DNA from: Diphasiastrum complanatum
Taxonomy: Eukaryota > Streptophyta > Lycopodiopsida > Lycopodiales > Lycopodiaceae
Length of the DNA stretch: 64,000 bases
Direction of reading: 5' to 3'
Assembly: GCA_029204225.1 (NCBI GenBank)
Contig: CM055113.1
Coordinates: 2,979,194 to 3,043,193, forward strand
Translations under genes and position numbers: made by a program
Shown here: one piece after another, positions 34,531 through 44,798 of the stretch
Numbering within the stretch: the first letter of the stretch is position 1
How the letters are laid out: every line of letters begins with the position of its first letter
The notes under the pieces: generated by a model
The model's database searches: none
What the model was told of the DNA's origin: nothing
The model's input: only the letters and a program-made list of their open reading frames with translations

Positions 34531-37087
34531 CATTCCACAGTCCGAAAAAGTTGAGACAGACGAAGGAGGCCAGAAAGTGATTGTACCGCAGCTTCTAAAT
34601 CAGCTTGTTGCAGCTTGACGACTCCATTGGACCTCAAAAGCACATTTGGTTGTATTTGCCATCCATGGTTTTATTTAATGTTCCAACAGGATTTGATAGC
34701 TGCGATAGCAGATTTAGGCACAACATCACACATGATTTAGGCAAGGCGAAAGGGTTTATTAGCACTGCGCTGCCGGTTTGGATTAGACCAGTTGTGCAGA
34801 AGAGCCCAATAACTACCGGGGATACAGGGCCAGAGCGACTAGGGAGCGCCTACAACAACAAAGTGAACAACTGCCAAAGTTTAAGGAATCAAGGTTTCTA
34901 GACTCCCACCGGAGGAAGATACGTTGATTAGGAAGCAGATTCCCGGAATAAAAGTGGGCACTACGCACTTTGGAAGCAAGAAATCTGGGTTACGGTGAGT
35001 AGGAAGAAAGTTGTAGATTGTTTTCACAACCTGCTGGCTGCAGGTTGATCTGCCTTGCCTGCATCTAGGGCCATTCTTGGACGATTCAAAATTGATTAGG
35101 GTCTTGAATCACAGCTTTGTTTGTTATTTGCTTGGTTTGTGGACGCTTTATTACACTGTTTTCAACTATGAGGTAAATTTGAAAAGGCAATCCTCCGCAG
35201 CCAGGAAAAATGACCTGGTAGATCTAACAAATAGAAGCTTGTCTGAGTACAAGGAGAAAAATGAAGGGGAGTGCTAGCAGGGGTATGAGAAAGAGTAAAT
35301 TGGCTACTTCAGTTGGTGCTCAGGACTGTGAAAGCTGGAACCGAGCATCGGGATCAGGTAGATGGAGCATCCCAGTATCATAAAAGCAGTAGCAAATAAC
35401 ATACTATTGCCTTAATCAGTGTTGGTTACATATTGTCAACTACATCCAAGATATAGATCTATGATCTATTACACGTTTTGCAACCACATAAATAAGATCA
35501 AAAACCATGACTCTGTGCCGCTGTGATGAGTTTTCAGGTTACGAAAGGCAAAAACACCAAAGTTTCAGTTATCTGATTTGTTGTCATTTCATTTGTGGAA
35601 ACAGAGCTGCTTCATTATATTTAAATCAACTAGTCACTAAATAAAGATTGACCTCATCTGTGGAAGCATAGCTGATTGACTATATTTGATTTAACTATGT
35701 CACTCAATAAAGATTGACAAGTACGATTGACATATCACAGATTTACTTAATGTCGATTTTAATATTAAGATTTCTGTATGAACTTAAAGTTGTTTTTGTC
35801 ATTAGCCAACACTATCAAATGATTGTCTTTTTGAGAATTGCTTATTGTTTCACATATGGTTTAACTTTTCAACCATCGATGCCTTGACCAATCTTCCTGT
35901 ATGTGTTTATTTATCGAAAGAGCCTTCCTGGAAAAGCTATCCAATTCTAAGTTTAATTCAATTCAGCTAGAATGTTTTTGAGTAGAATTGTGTTGGTTAT
36001 TTTTCAAGTGTGTCATGCAGCCACTGCATAAAACCTGACTAATCTAATTGAATCTTCGTCTTTCTTAGTAAATCTCAACAGAATTTCATAACCAATAATC
36101 AATCAGGTGTACAGGTATTTCACTTTCCATTTTTTGAAAGGTAGTCTTGTAGTTTTGAACTTCCCCCTTTACATTTTGTGGTCAAATGAAAGATCGAAAT
36201 CAATGTTTCCGCTAAGAAACCATATCCTTCACAAACTTTTACTTTTATTGCTTTTCATCTCAATGTGACTAGTCCTATTTTGTTTTTCAATTGCAGATAA
36301 TGTTGATGATATAATTCGTGCACAATTTGAAATAAGCGAGTCTTGAGATTGAATTTAAGCTAGGTTATGAGATATGCTCTAGTTGTTTTGTACAATTTTA
36401 GAGTTTATCTGTTGATAAAAAAGTACTTTTGCATTTCAGTCACATTTTTCTTTATATTGGTGGCATGGTATTATAAATTTGAATTCATGTATATGTCTAA
36501 TTTAACTCAACAAGAATCATGGTTCAATATTTTTATATTACACCTACTACAAACATGTATTTGGATCTCTCAATTTCAAAGGATCTTCCAACCATGTTTT
36601 GTTGTTTCCAATCATATAATGAGAATGTAAAGATCTTCATGACATGATGTCTTGAAGTATGTGTTGCAGGGTCATTAAAGTGCTAATTTTTTTCTTTTCG
36701 CAAAAGTAAAAAACTTTCAAGAAATCTCACAAAAATCAAATGGAAATTGCATAGCAAGGCTCGACTCCTAACTATCATAACTACCAATTCCTGAAATCTT
36801 GTTAAATTACCATACTTTTGAGCTCATTTCCAGTTTAGTTGGCCTTTCATTCTTGGATCCCTTGATGCCTATAAGGAAACCTGTGACAACTTAGAAAAAG
36901 CCTCTATCCTTATCAAAGAGAATGCAGATGATACAAGGAGATTAGCTAGCCATTATCCTATATGTCTACATGAATGGTTACTTGCACCATGAGGCCAGCA
37001 AAACAAACCCATCAAGATGAGGCAATGGTGTAACTCAAATGAAATTTTGAAAGATGGAGTTGATATTGTCTTATACTTAAAAGTATG
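33776..37087 (+). repeat. Inverted repeat, right arm (repeat copy C), first part
   Basis: Matches the complement of 27255-30652. It is interrupted at 37088 by a copia element and resumes at 42236. Confidence 0.85.
36834..36992 (+). pseudogene. Coding-like segment conserved in both arms
   Basis: An open 52-codon stretch reading WPFILGSLDAYKETCDNLEK and NADDTRRLASHYPICLHEW, followed by TGA. The complement at about 27350-27505 is almost identical. It has good codon sense and no start, so it looks like an internal exon of an unknown gene, perhaps the same gene as at 33497-34530. Confidence 0.35.
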
Positions 37088-37932
37088 AGCATCTTGAAAA
37101 CAAAAGCCCGACAACATTATTTCGGACCTTCACATCTTTCCCTTTACGATTTCCCATTCATGCCTTAAAACGATTTAAGGCACCTTTGCTTTTTGCCTTC
37201 TTCGCCCTTTTTCGGTGCCTTCACAAAAAAAGCGACACACTGGCCAGAATGACTTAAAAACCATTTTTGGACCACTTTCGCCTTTTTCGCCTCTTTGCAA
37301 AAAATGCGACAAAAAACCCAGAATGCCTTAAAAACCATTTTAAGACATCTTCGTCTTTTTCGCTGTCTTAAAACTAAGGCACCTTCGGCTTCTTCGCTGC
37401 CTTAAATCTAAGGGCGTCTTCAGGATTTGCATACCTTTAGTCTAATGGACACCTTCGGATTTTTCAAGGTTTTCGCATTTTTCCTACATTGGCAAACCGA
37501 CGTTGCCAAAAGTATCAACAACCCTAAAAACAGTTGGACAACCAAATATCCAAAAGGCGGTGAAGCGGTTACCAACTTTTGTACATATGCAAAGACGCCA
37601 TAAATAGCCTTAAAGGCTTGTAAGTTATTTCCTCTCTTGTAAATATTTATATTAGCTGAATCAAGCTATGTAAGTGTTAATTGGAATTTCTCTTTCAATC
37701 AAGGTTATTTGTAGCCTACGTTATCATGCTCAACAAGCTGAAGTTATTACTTCAAGCCATTGTACTCACTGTTGATATTTATCATAGTGCATTTTTTGTC
37801 TCACTATTGCGTCGTTCATTTGCGCAAATTGTATGAATTCTTCTATTTGAATATTTTTGCTGCTAACTGTTGCATTTCCGTTCCTACACGCCTACGCTCT
37901 GAGCAACCGAGCCTCCACTACGCTCATGACCA
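37088..37932 (+). repeat. Copia 5' LTR (5'-truncated)
   Basis: Begins inside the LTR at TGAGCATCTTGAAAAC and ends GCTCATGACCA just before the primer site. The region 37150-37430 holds imperfect repeats of CCTTAAAACGATTTAAGGCACCTT-like units with CTTTTTCGCC spacers. Confidence 0.88.
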
Positions 37933-37946
37933 CTAGTATCAGAGCA
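37933..37946 (+). other. Degenerate primer binding site
   Basis: CTAGTATCAGAGCA corresponds to TGGTATCAGAGCA of the initiator tRNA-Met type with two changes. Confidence 0.75.
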
Positions 37947-38050
37947 TGCATTTCAGTAATCTGCATTTCTATTGCGGATTATCAGTCTTGTTTATATCAA
38001 TAGTATTCAGACAATCGTTATTTCTACCAATGATCTAGTCCAACAAGAAT

Positions 38051-38950
38051 GGATCTATTATCTAGTTCATCTCTCATTGACAAACTCGATGGAGATAACT
38101 ACCATCTCTGGAAATTCAACATGAAGGTTATACTTCTAGCCAAAGAACTATGGGACATTGTTGATGGCACAGAGCTCAAACCAGAAGGTGATGCAACCAT
38201 CATCACCAAGTGAAAACTGAGAGATGGCAAAACATTTGCCATGATCACCCTCAATATCAAGGATAATCAGATCAGTCACATACATGCTGTTCAGACCGCT
38301 AAGGATGTATGAGACATCCTAGCAACTCTCTACGACATTAGAGACGTTACATCCAAGTTCCATCTAAGGAAAAAATTATTCAACCTCAGAATGTCTGAAG
38401 CATACAGTGTTTCGAGTCACCTCAACACTTTCAAAAATCTGATGGAGCAGATGACTACAACTGGCTCAGTCATAGAAGATTTCGATGCACTCATGACTCT
38501 ATTATCGAGTCTACCTGAAGCCTACGAAAATTGGGTAATGGCAGTTTTGACCTAGGAGCACCTCACTCTATTAAGAGTAATTTCGTTGCTCCTACAAGAG
38601 GAGATCAGAAGATCAGTATCCTCCTTAGGTTCAGGATCAGATCCTCAAGCTCTGTATTCAAAAAATCAGAAGTTTAGATCCAAGAGATCTACAAAGTCAA
38701 GTTATACTGACAAGAAGAACAACATGTAGTCTGGATCAAATTCCGGTCTAGTATCGAATTGAAGCTCTTCGTCATTCCCAGTACCTATGTAGAAACTATT
38801 CTACAGATACTGTAAGAGGACTGGCCATGAAATCAAGGACTGCCGAACTTTGAAGTATAACGATGAAAAGAAGAAGTAGTTCCAACAACAAGAACATAGT
38901 GCTATAGCCAGTCACTCAAATCAGCAACAAGAAGAAGAAGATGAAGCAGC
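38051..38950 (+). pseudogene. Copia Gag with nonsense mutations
   Basis: Starts MDLLSSSSLIDKLDGDNYHL (38051), then WDIVDG, the UBN2 core (FHLRKKLFNLRMSEAYSVSS) and a zinc knuckle near 38800 whose first Cys is Tyr (YRYCKRTGHEIKDC). In-frame stops occur after TIITK, AKDV, AVLT, KNNM, VSN, VPM and EKKK. Each can be explained by one C-to-T or G-to-A change from CAG, TGG or CGA. Gag forms the particle in intact elements; here it is dead. Confidence 0.88.
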
Positions 38951-40490
38951 TTTCATGACCAAAGTCGGAGAACAACATGATATCGATTCCTGGTATCTAG
39001 ACTCCGGAAACTCAACACATGATTCACCATCACGACTGGTTCAAAGACTACAAGTCATTCACCCACTCTCGAGTTGTGCAACTTGGAGACAACTCATCAC
39101 ATTCAATCGAAGATGAAGGAACAGTCAGAGTTGGATTCAAGAGAGGTGAGGTCAAGTTGTTTTCCAATGTTCTCCACGTCCCAAATCTGACCAAGAATCT
39201 TCTCTCAGTTAGCAGAATCACCGATTCAGGTCGGAGGGTCGAATTTGATACAGAAGGATGCACAATCCTTGACAAATCTCGGAAGGTTCTAGCCTACGGA
39301 AGAAGAAGCGGCTATCTATACAAACTCAGCCACTGCTACTCTCCTAACAGTCAAGCTCTTCACACAACCACTTCTGAATCAATTGATATGTTGTGGCATT
39401 TCAGACTTGGCCATCTTAACTATAACATTATTCAGCAAATGTCAGCTCAGAGTCTAGTACAAGACTTGCCTTCCAGTCAGCAAGCCAACTTCTCCATGAG
39501 AAAGTTGTACTATTAGCAAGCATGCTAGAAGTCCCTTCAGTTCAGAATCAGTTCATACATCCAAGGGCTTGCTTGACTTTGAACACAATGTCATTTGTGG
39601 CCCGATGTAGACTGCTTCCATAGGGGGAGCTCTCTTTTTCCTAACCTTCATCGATGACTTCTCTTGAAGGACTACAACCTACTATATGAAGAACAAATCC
39701 GAAGCATTCAAGTTCTTCAAGCAGTTCCAGCTGCAGAAAAACAGACCCAGAGAAAGATCAAGGCTCTACGCACAGATGGAGGGGGAGAATACATCTTCAC
39801 AGAATTCAAGGAGTTCTGCAAGGCCAACAGGATACTTCAACAATACACAACCAGCTACTCACCTCAGTCCAATGTTGTAGTTGAGCAGAAAAAACGGACA
39901 CTCATCGAAAGTGCCAAGAGCATGATGGCCCATGTCTCTCTTCCAAAGAAGTTTTGGGTAGAAGTTGTCACTACAGCTGCCTACTTATAGAATCGATCAA
40001 TCACCAAAGCCCTAAATGACAAGACACCTTATGAGGTGTAGACAGGATTGAAACCATCACTCAAACATATTCAAGTGTTTGGATGCATCACTTTCGTTCA
40101 GAACCTTGAGGATCTAAGAAGAAAGCTAGATGACAAGAGTAGAAAAACGATCTTCATTGTCTATTTCCCAGACCACAAGACATACAAGCTCTACAATTTG
40201 GATACCGAGAAGACATTCACCAGTAGAGATGTCATTTTTGTGGAAGACCAGTTCATCGACCACAAAGGGAAAGATACTGATAAAAAAGACTCCAGGATCG
40301 AGCAACCAGTCAATTCCGATCTAGAGATTCAACTGTAGAATCTCGATGCTGACTCAGAACCTCAATGAGTCAACTCACATCAGAGGACCAAAGTTCAACC
40401 CAGAAGGTCGAACAGGTCCGAACAGTCTCCATCCAGATTTATGGATGATCCAACAGCTTGCTACTTTGTGCAGGAATTGACCATAGTTTT
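38951..40490 (+). pseudogene. Copia protease and integrase, broken frame
   Basis: Protease active site SWYLDSGNSTHD at about 38990-39025. Then a frameshift leads into 39019-39516 with the Gag-pre-integrase domain (LWHFRLGHLNYNIIQQM). The integrase core starts near 39600 (NVICGPM-like, FLTFIDDFS). At 39664-39990 it includes KIKALRTDGGGEY, where the catalytic Asp is kept, and YSPQSNVVVEQKKRTLIESA; the catalytic Glu region reads VVVEQKKR. The C-terminal region 40048-40338 has IQVFGCITFV and TFTSRDVIF. Several stops and two frame changes; not functional. Confidence 0.9.
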
Positions 40491-41169
40491 TGAGGTGATG
40501 TCTACTCTTGATGCTGACTAGTGGAAATTAGCGATGGACACCGAATTCGATTATCTATTGGAGAATCAAACATGGACACTCACTGAGCTGCCAAAGGATC
40601 GAAACCCAATTCCATGCAAATGGATATTGAAGGCGAAGTACGACGCTGAAGGAAGACTAAATCATTACAAGGCCAGGCTAGTCGCCAAAGGATTTTCCCA
40701 GATTCCAGATCTGGATTATTCAGAAACCTTCAACCCAGTCATCAAACATGCTTCCATCTGCCTACTCCTCTCCTTTGCAGCTGATCTCGAAGTCCATCAG
40801 ATAGATGTCCAGACTACTTTTTTCAATGGAACCATCGAAGAGGAAATCTATATGACACAGCCAGAGGGATACGAACTCAACGACAAACAACAACACCTTG
40901 TATGCAGAATTCACAAGGCGCTCTACGGGCTGAAACAGTCACCTAGAGCCTGGTTCCTAAAACTATCAAAGGAACAGTTTCCTCAAATTGAGGCAGAAAA
41001 GAAGGAAATGAAGCGCTACCCCTTTCAATCCATCATCAGTTCACTGATGTACGCAATGATTTGCATGCGACCATACCTTGCATATTCGATCAGTACACTC
41101 AGCCAGTTCTTGTCAAATCCAGACGTAGTTCATTGGAAAGCGCTAACAAAGGTCATGAAGTACATCTAA
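40491..41169 (+). pseudogene. Copia reverse transcriptase with in-frame loss of the YVDD region
   Basis: The open frame reads NPIPCKWILKAKYDAEGRL, YKARLVAKGFSQ, HQIDVQTTFFNGTIEEEIYM and HKALYGLKQSPRAWF, the conserved copia RT blocks; the first catalytic Asp is present (QIDVQTTF). Immediately afterwards it jumps to LSKEQFPQIEAEKKEMKRYP and SLMYAMICMRPYLAYSI, which lies after the palm domain. The segment with the YVDD catalytic pair, about 100 residues or more, is deleted without breaking the frame. The product could not polymerise DNA. Confidence 0.9.
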
Positions 41170-41709
41170 GCAATGAAAACTCTCAGCATCTGCTACGGAG
41201 GCAGCTAAACTGCCAACATCTTTGAAGCCTACACAGATGCAGATTGGGCATGAGATGTCGACATCAGAAAATCAACTTCTGGATTTGTATTTTTATACAA
41301 CCAAGGCCCAATCTCATGGAACAGCCGGGAGCAGACCTCAGTTGCATTATCATCAACGGAATCCGAATACATAGCTGCTGCCACAAATGCAACCAAAGAG
41401 GCAATCTGGCTAAGGCAACTTCTCGTAGACCTGAACCTTGCACAAACGCTTCCTACAAACATCTATTGTGACAATCAAAGACCAATAGCACTTTCTATCA
41501 ATCCGCAATTTCACTTTCGAAGCAAATATATAGAAATCAGGTATCATTACCTTAGAGAGAAAGTGCACAACAAGGAAGTAGAATTAATTTTCTGCAGAAC
41601 AAACTACATGGTAGCAGATTACTTCACAAAGGCTCTATCAAAGGAGCAACATCTCAGACTTAACAATATGTTAAATCTGAAGATCAAAGTTTTTCAAGAT
41701 CCTCATTAA
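41170..41709 (+). pseudogene. Copia RNase H and pol C-terminus
   Basis: TDADWA is followed by a stop, then RKSTSGFVFLYNQGPISW, SVALSSTESEYIAAATNAT, IYCDNQRPIALSINP and ADYFTKALSKEQH, the usual copia RNase H order, ending NLKIKVFQDPH before the purine tract. The change W-to-stop after TDADWA and other nonsense changes inactivate it. Confidence 0.9.
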
Positions 41710-41716
41710 GGGGGAG
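41705..41716 (+). other. Polypurine tract
   Basis: TTAAGGGGGAG immediately before the TGTTAG start of the 3' LTR. Confidence 0.9.
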
Positions 41717-42235
41717 TGTTAGATTTCTTATGCTCAGTCTTAAAAATTGTTAAGTAATGAGCATCTTGAAAACAGAAGGCCGACAACATGATTTGGGACC
41801 TTCACATTTTTTCCTTTAAGTTTTTACCATTTATGCCTTAAAACGATTTAAGGCACCTTTGTTTTCTGCCTTCTTCGCCCTTTTTCCGTGCCTTCACAAA
41901 AAAAGTGACACACTGGCCAGAATGACTTAAAAACCATTTCTGGACCACCTTTGCCTTTTTCACTTCTTTGCAAAAAATGTTAATGAGAATTTCTCTTTCA
42001 ATCAGAGTTATCTGTAACCAGAGTTATCACGCTCAGCAAGCTGAAGTTATTACTTCAAGCCATTGTACTCACTGTTCATATTTATCAGAGTGCAACTTTT
42101 GTCTTACTACTGCGTCGTTCATTTGCGCAAACTGTATGAATTCTTCTACTTGAATATTTCTACTACTAACTATTGTATTTCCGTTCCTACATGCCTATGT
42201 TTTGAGCAGCCGAGCCTCCGCTGCGCTCACGACCA
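41717..42235 (+). repeat. Copia 3' LTR (internally deleted)
   Basis: Starts TGTTAGATTT and ends CTCACGACCA. Compared with the 5' LTR it lacks about 365 bp between 41978 and 41980 (equivalent to about 37310-37675). Confidence 0.88.
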
Positions 42236-42735
42236 CCATTTTACGACAATTTTTTTTATGTCACTTCAACGGACATGCAAATTCTTAATGAGTCCCTGTC
42301 CAAGTATTGTCAGTTGTATGTTATTATTGGCATATAATGAGAGGGTGCACATGCCCCTACAACTAGTCTAATATTTTACTAATCAAAACTAACATATCTT
42401 ACTCAATGTCATGTTGGTAAGGTTCTTGTTTTTTCGTGATACTTTTTTTTTTATCAACTCTCTATCCTTTTCCTATGTGTTCTTTTTGTACCGTCCATAT
42501 TTGGCTTTTTTTTTCTTTTTGGAAGTTTGTTTGATTGCTTGATCTATTGCTTATCAAGCTTAATTACTTGCTCCTACTTCACCCATATATTTTCCTCTAC
42601 TTAGCTCTTGGTTCTAAAAAGCTTTTGGAGTTTGTTTGAGTTCATGATTGCCTATTAAGAAGTTGCATTGTACAGCATACTAGAGAAGAATTTTGATTGA
42701 AGAATGCTTAACTACCAGACTGAAAGTCTCAATAT
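42236..42735 (+). repeat. Inverted repeat, right arm, second part
   Basis: Matches the complement of 25604-26105 and diverges abruptly after AATAT at 42735, where the segment leading to gene X begins. Confidence 0.85.
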
Positions 42736-43118
42736 CATTAGGGGAGGTCCAAGCGCTATAAGGGCCCTTTGTATAGATACTTGTTTTGACTTTTCAACTA
42801 TTCGACGTCCACATGTCCCAATAATATTTTTACATGTGTGCAGGACGATAACGGTGTTTGCCGGACAAAATATTTTTACAATTTTTCGGGCATATTTGTA
42901 GCCAGTTCAAAACTCCCGCCGGGCAGAGTCTAGATATGTGATTGGATAATATATTGTTGCCCGTTGGGAAAAGACTGCCCGAGTTTAACTAACTGAAGTT
43001 AAACTAATTTGCATGGATGGTTCAACTAACTGAAGTTATCAATCATTTTGTACATTATCAATCGTTTTGTATCTTGGATGTTCATTATCAATCATTTTGT
43101 ATCTTGCACTGTTATGCA
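42736..43118. other. Segment upstream of gene X
   Basis: Begins at the edge of the inverted repeat with GGGGAGGTCCAAGCGCTATA and a GGGCCC palindrome. At 43030-43110 a unit CATTATCAATCATTTTGTATCTTG is present in three imperfect copies just upstream of the X start. No TATA box was assigned with confidence. Confidence 0.5.
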
Positions 43119-44650
43119 ATGGCCGCTTGCAATCGAAGACCGCGTAGTGCAATCAATTCGGTCACTGTTTGTAATGAAAGAGATTCTGAAGGGTTATGGA
43201 TACCATGCACATACAGAAAGTTTCAATGGGTTGTGATGCATCCCTCATCAAAAGGTGCATTTCGCAAAAGAAAGAAATCAAATATGGATTACAGAAACTT
43301 TTGGAAAGGAAGAATTTTAGAGTTCAAAGTTTCAAAGGGAGGTCAATCCATTTCAGAAGTCTTGATTCAACATGTGTATATGCACAATGAAGTTATGGTG
43401 GAGGATGTCAATCCCGTAGATCAACTCAAATGCAATTGTATGTGATGCAACTTACGCTGATTTTTTCTAACGGTTGATGATCCACATTCATTATTGTGAT
43501 ATATTTGTGTTAAAATAGAATATTGTCTTTTGCAGACTTGTATCCATCGAGCATAAGCGAATGGCAACCAATACAATCACTTGCAGGCATCATAGACGTC
43601 ATTCATTCTAATATCGTTTTATTCTAGTATAAGCATCGTCCTTTAAAGTCACTTTTGGATTCTGGCATTTTTTTTTACAATTCTCTTTATATACCATGCA
43701 AAAATGGTTTGAATGGCAAACTAGAAACTCTACCTCTACCACATTTTTTAAGTGAGGAATGGGTTCCCCCCGATTCTACCATAGCAGAAAGTTTTAGATC
43801 GAAGTTTTTTATGGACATTCAAAATTGCATGAAATGTAGCATAGGTTCAAAAACCAATCGACTATATTGGTATTTACCATTTGCAATTTTTGTAGATTTT
43901 TTTGCTAGATGTAATGTTCGTAAAACAACTACAATGTTCATTGCTAAGGATTTAACTAATGAAATGATATCAGAACTCCTTGATGATCATTGGGATGTGA
44001 AAACTAATGGTAGCATTCAATGTAGGGATAACAAATCATCCATGATATTTTGATATCATATAGAAAAACAAATGCTTTCTTTTATGTTTTATTATAGAAG
44101 ATGGATTAGAGATAATAATGAATGAAAAGCATTAGATCAAGACTTTACAGTAAACCATCAAGAGCAAATGCAAATAGAGGTGAAGCAAAATGAGGTTGTT
44201 ATTGCGACAATTGAAGTGGAGGAGGACTGGAGTCTAAAATATATATGATCAAAACTTACAATGCTCCAATTTGACATACCTCAAAGCTATGGTTTTCAAG
44301 TAAATGGAAGAATGGTACGTTTTTGTATTAAATAGTCTATTATATAATTGTTATACTATTATTTATTAAAAATGATTTATTGATAGATCATTTGCAATAT
44401 TAATGCAGATTAGAGCAAGGCAAGAAGATCATATTCCATGCAAAAATTTATTGTCAAGCATAGAAATTGTCGAAACAAATTAAAGCTTTGATGAATCAGT
44501 AAATCTACAATATTGGTGAGCTTAATTTTCTTTGTGAAATTTTAGATTGCTAACTTTTGGCCCCTTTTATATTAACCCACATTGTTTATTGATAAATGTA
44601 ATTCCATTGTTTTCATGTGCAGGTTCAAGAAAAGTGAAATGAAGATTTGA
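43119..44650 (+). pseudogene. Gene X: four-exon gene, possible BAH-like domain
   Basis: Exons 43119-43437, 43536-44314, 44409-44515 and 44623-44650 join in frame across GT/AG introns of about 93-107 bp. The start is ATGGCC (GCAATGGCC context). The N-terminal part has PCTYRKFQWVVMHPS, YRNFWKGRILEFKVSKGG and EVLIQHVYMHNEVMVED, continuing across intron 1 into LYPSSISEWQPIQSLAGIID. The order resembles a BAH fold (GRI.E..., V.V...Y...E..., S...PI.S..G...V), but this is only a visual impression. A later part has MKCSIGSKTNRLYWYLPFA. Five in-frame stops (one TAG, three TGA, one TAA) all fit single C-to-T or G-to-A changes. It converges on the H3-Ulp1 gene, whose stop lies 149 bp downstream. Confidence 0.6.
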
Positions 44651-44798
44651 AATAGCAACAATAGAATATCAAATGATGGAAATAGCAACAATCGAATATC
44701 AAAAGACCCGAAAGGTCATCATTTGTACACATTGAATGTAAACTTTTGAAATACCTATTTTTGTATTGGCCTTTCAATAAGACCATTTATCTATTTTT

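Larger units (their letters stand above)
37088..42235 (+). mobile_element. Near-complete Ty1/copia element, degenerate
   Basis: LTRs at 37088-37932 and 41717-42235 enclose Gag, protease, integrase, reverse transcriptase and RNase H in copia order on the plus strand. The 5' LTR lacks its first ~41 bases. The 3' LTR lacks ~365 internal bases, so LTR lengths differ. The element splits the right arm of the inverted repeat. Most frame breaks are TAG or TGA replacing CAG, TGG or CGA. Confidence 0.92.
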
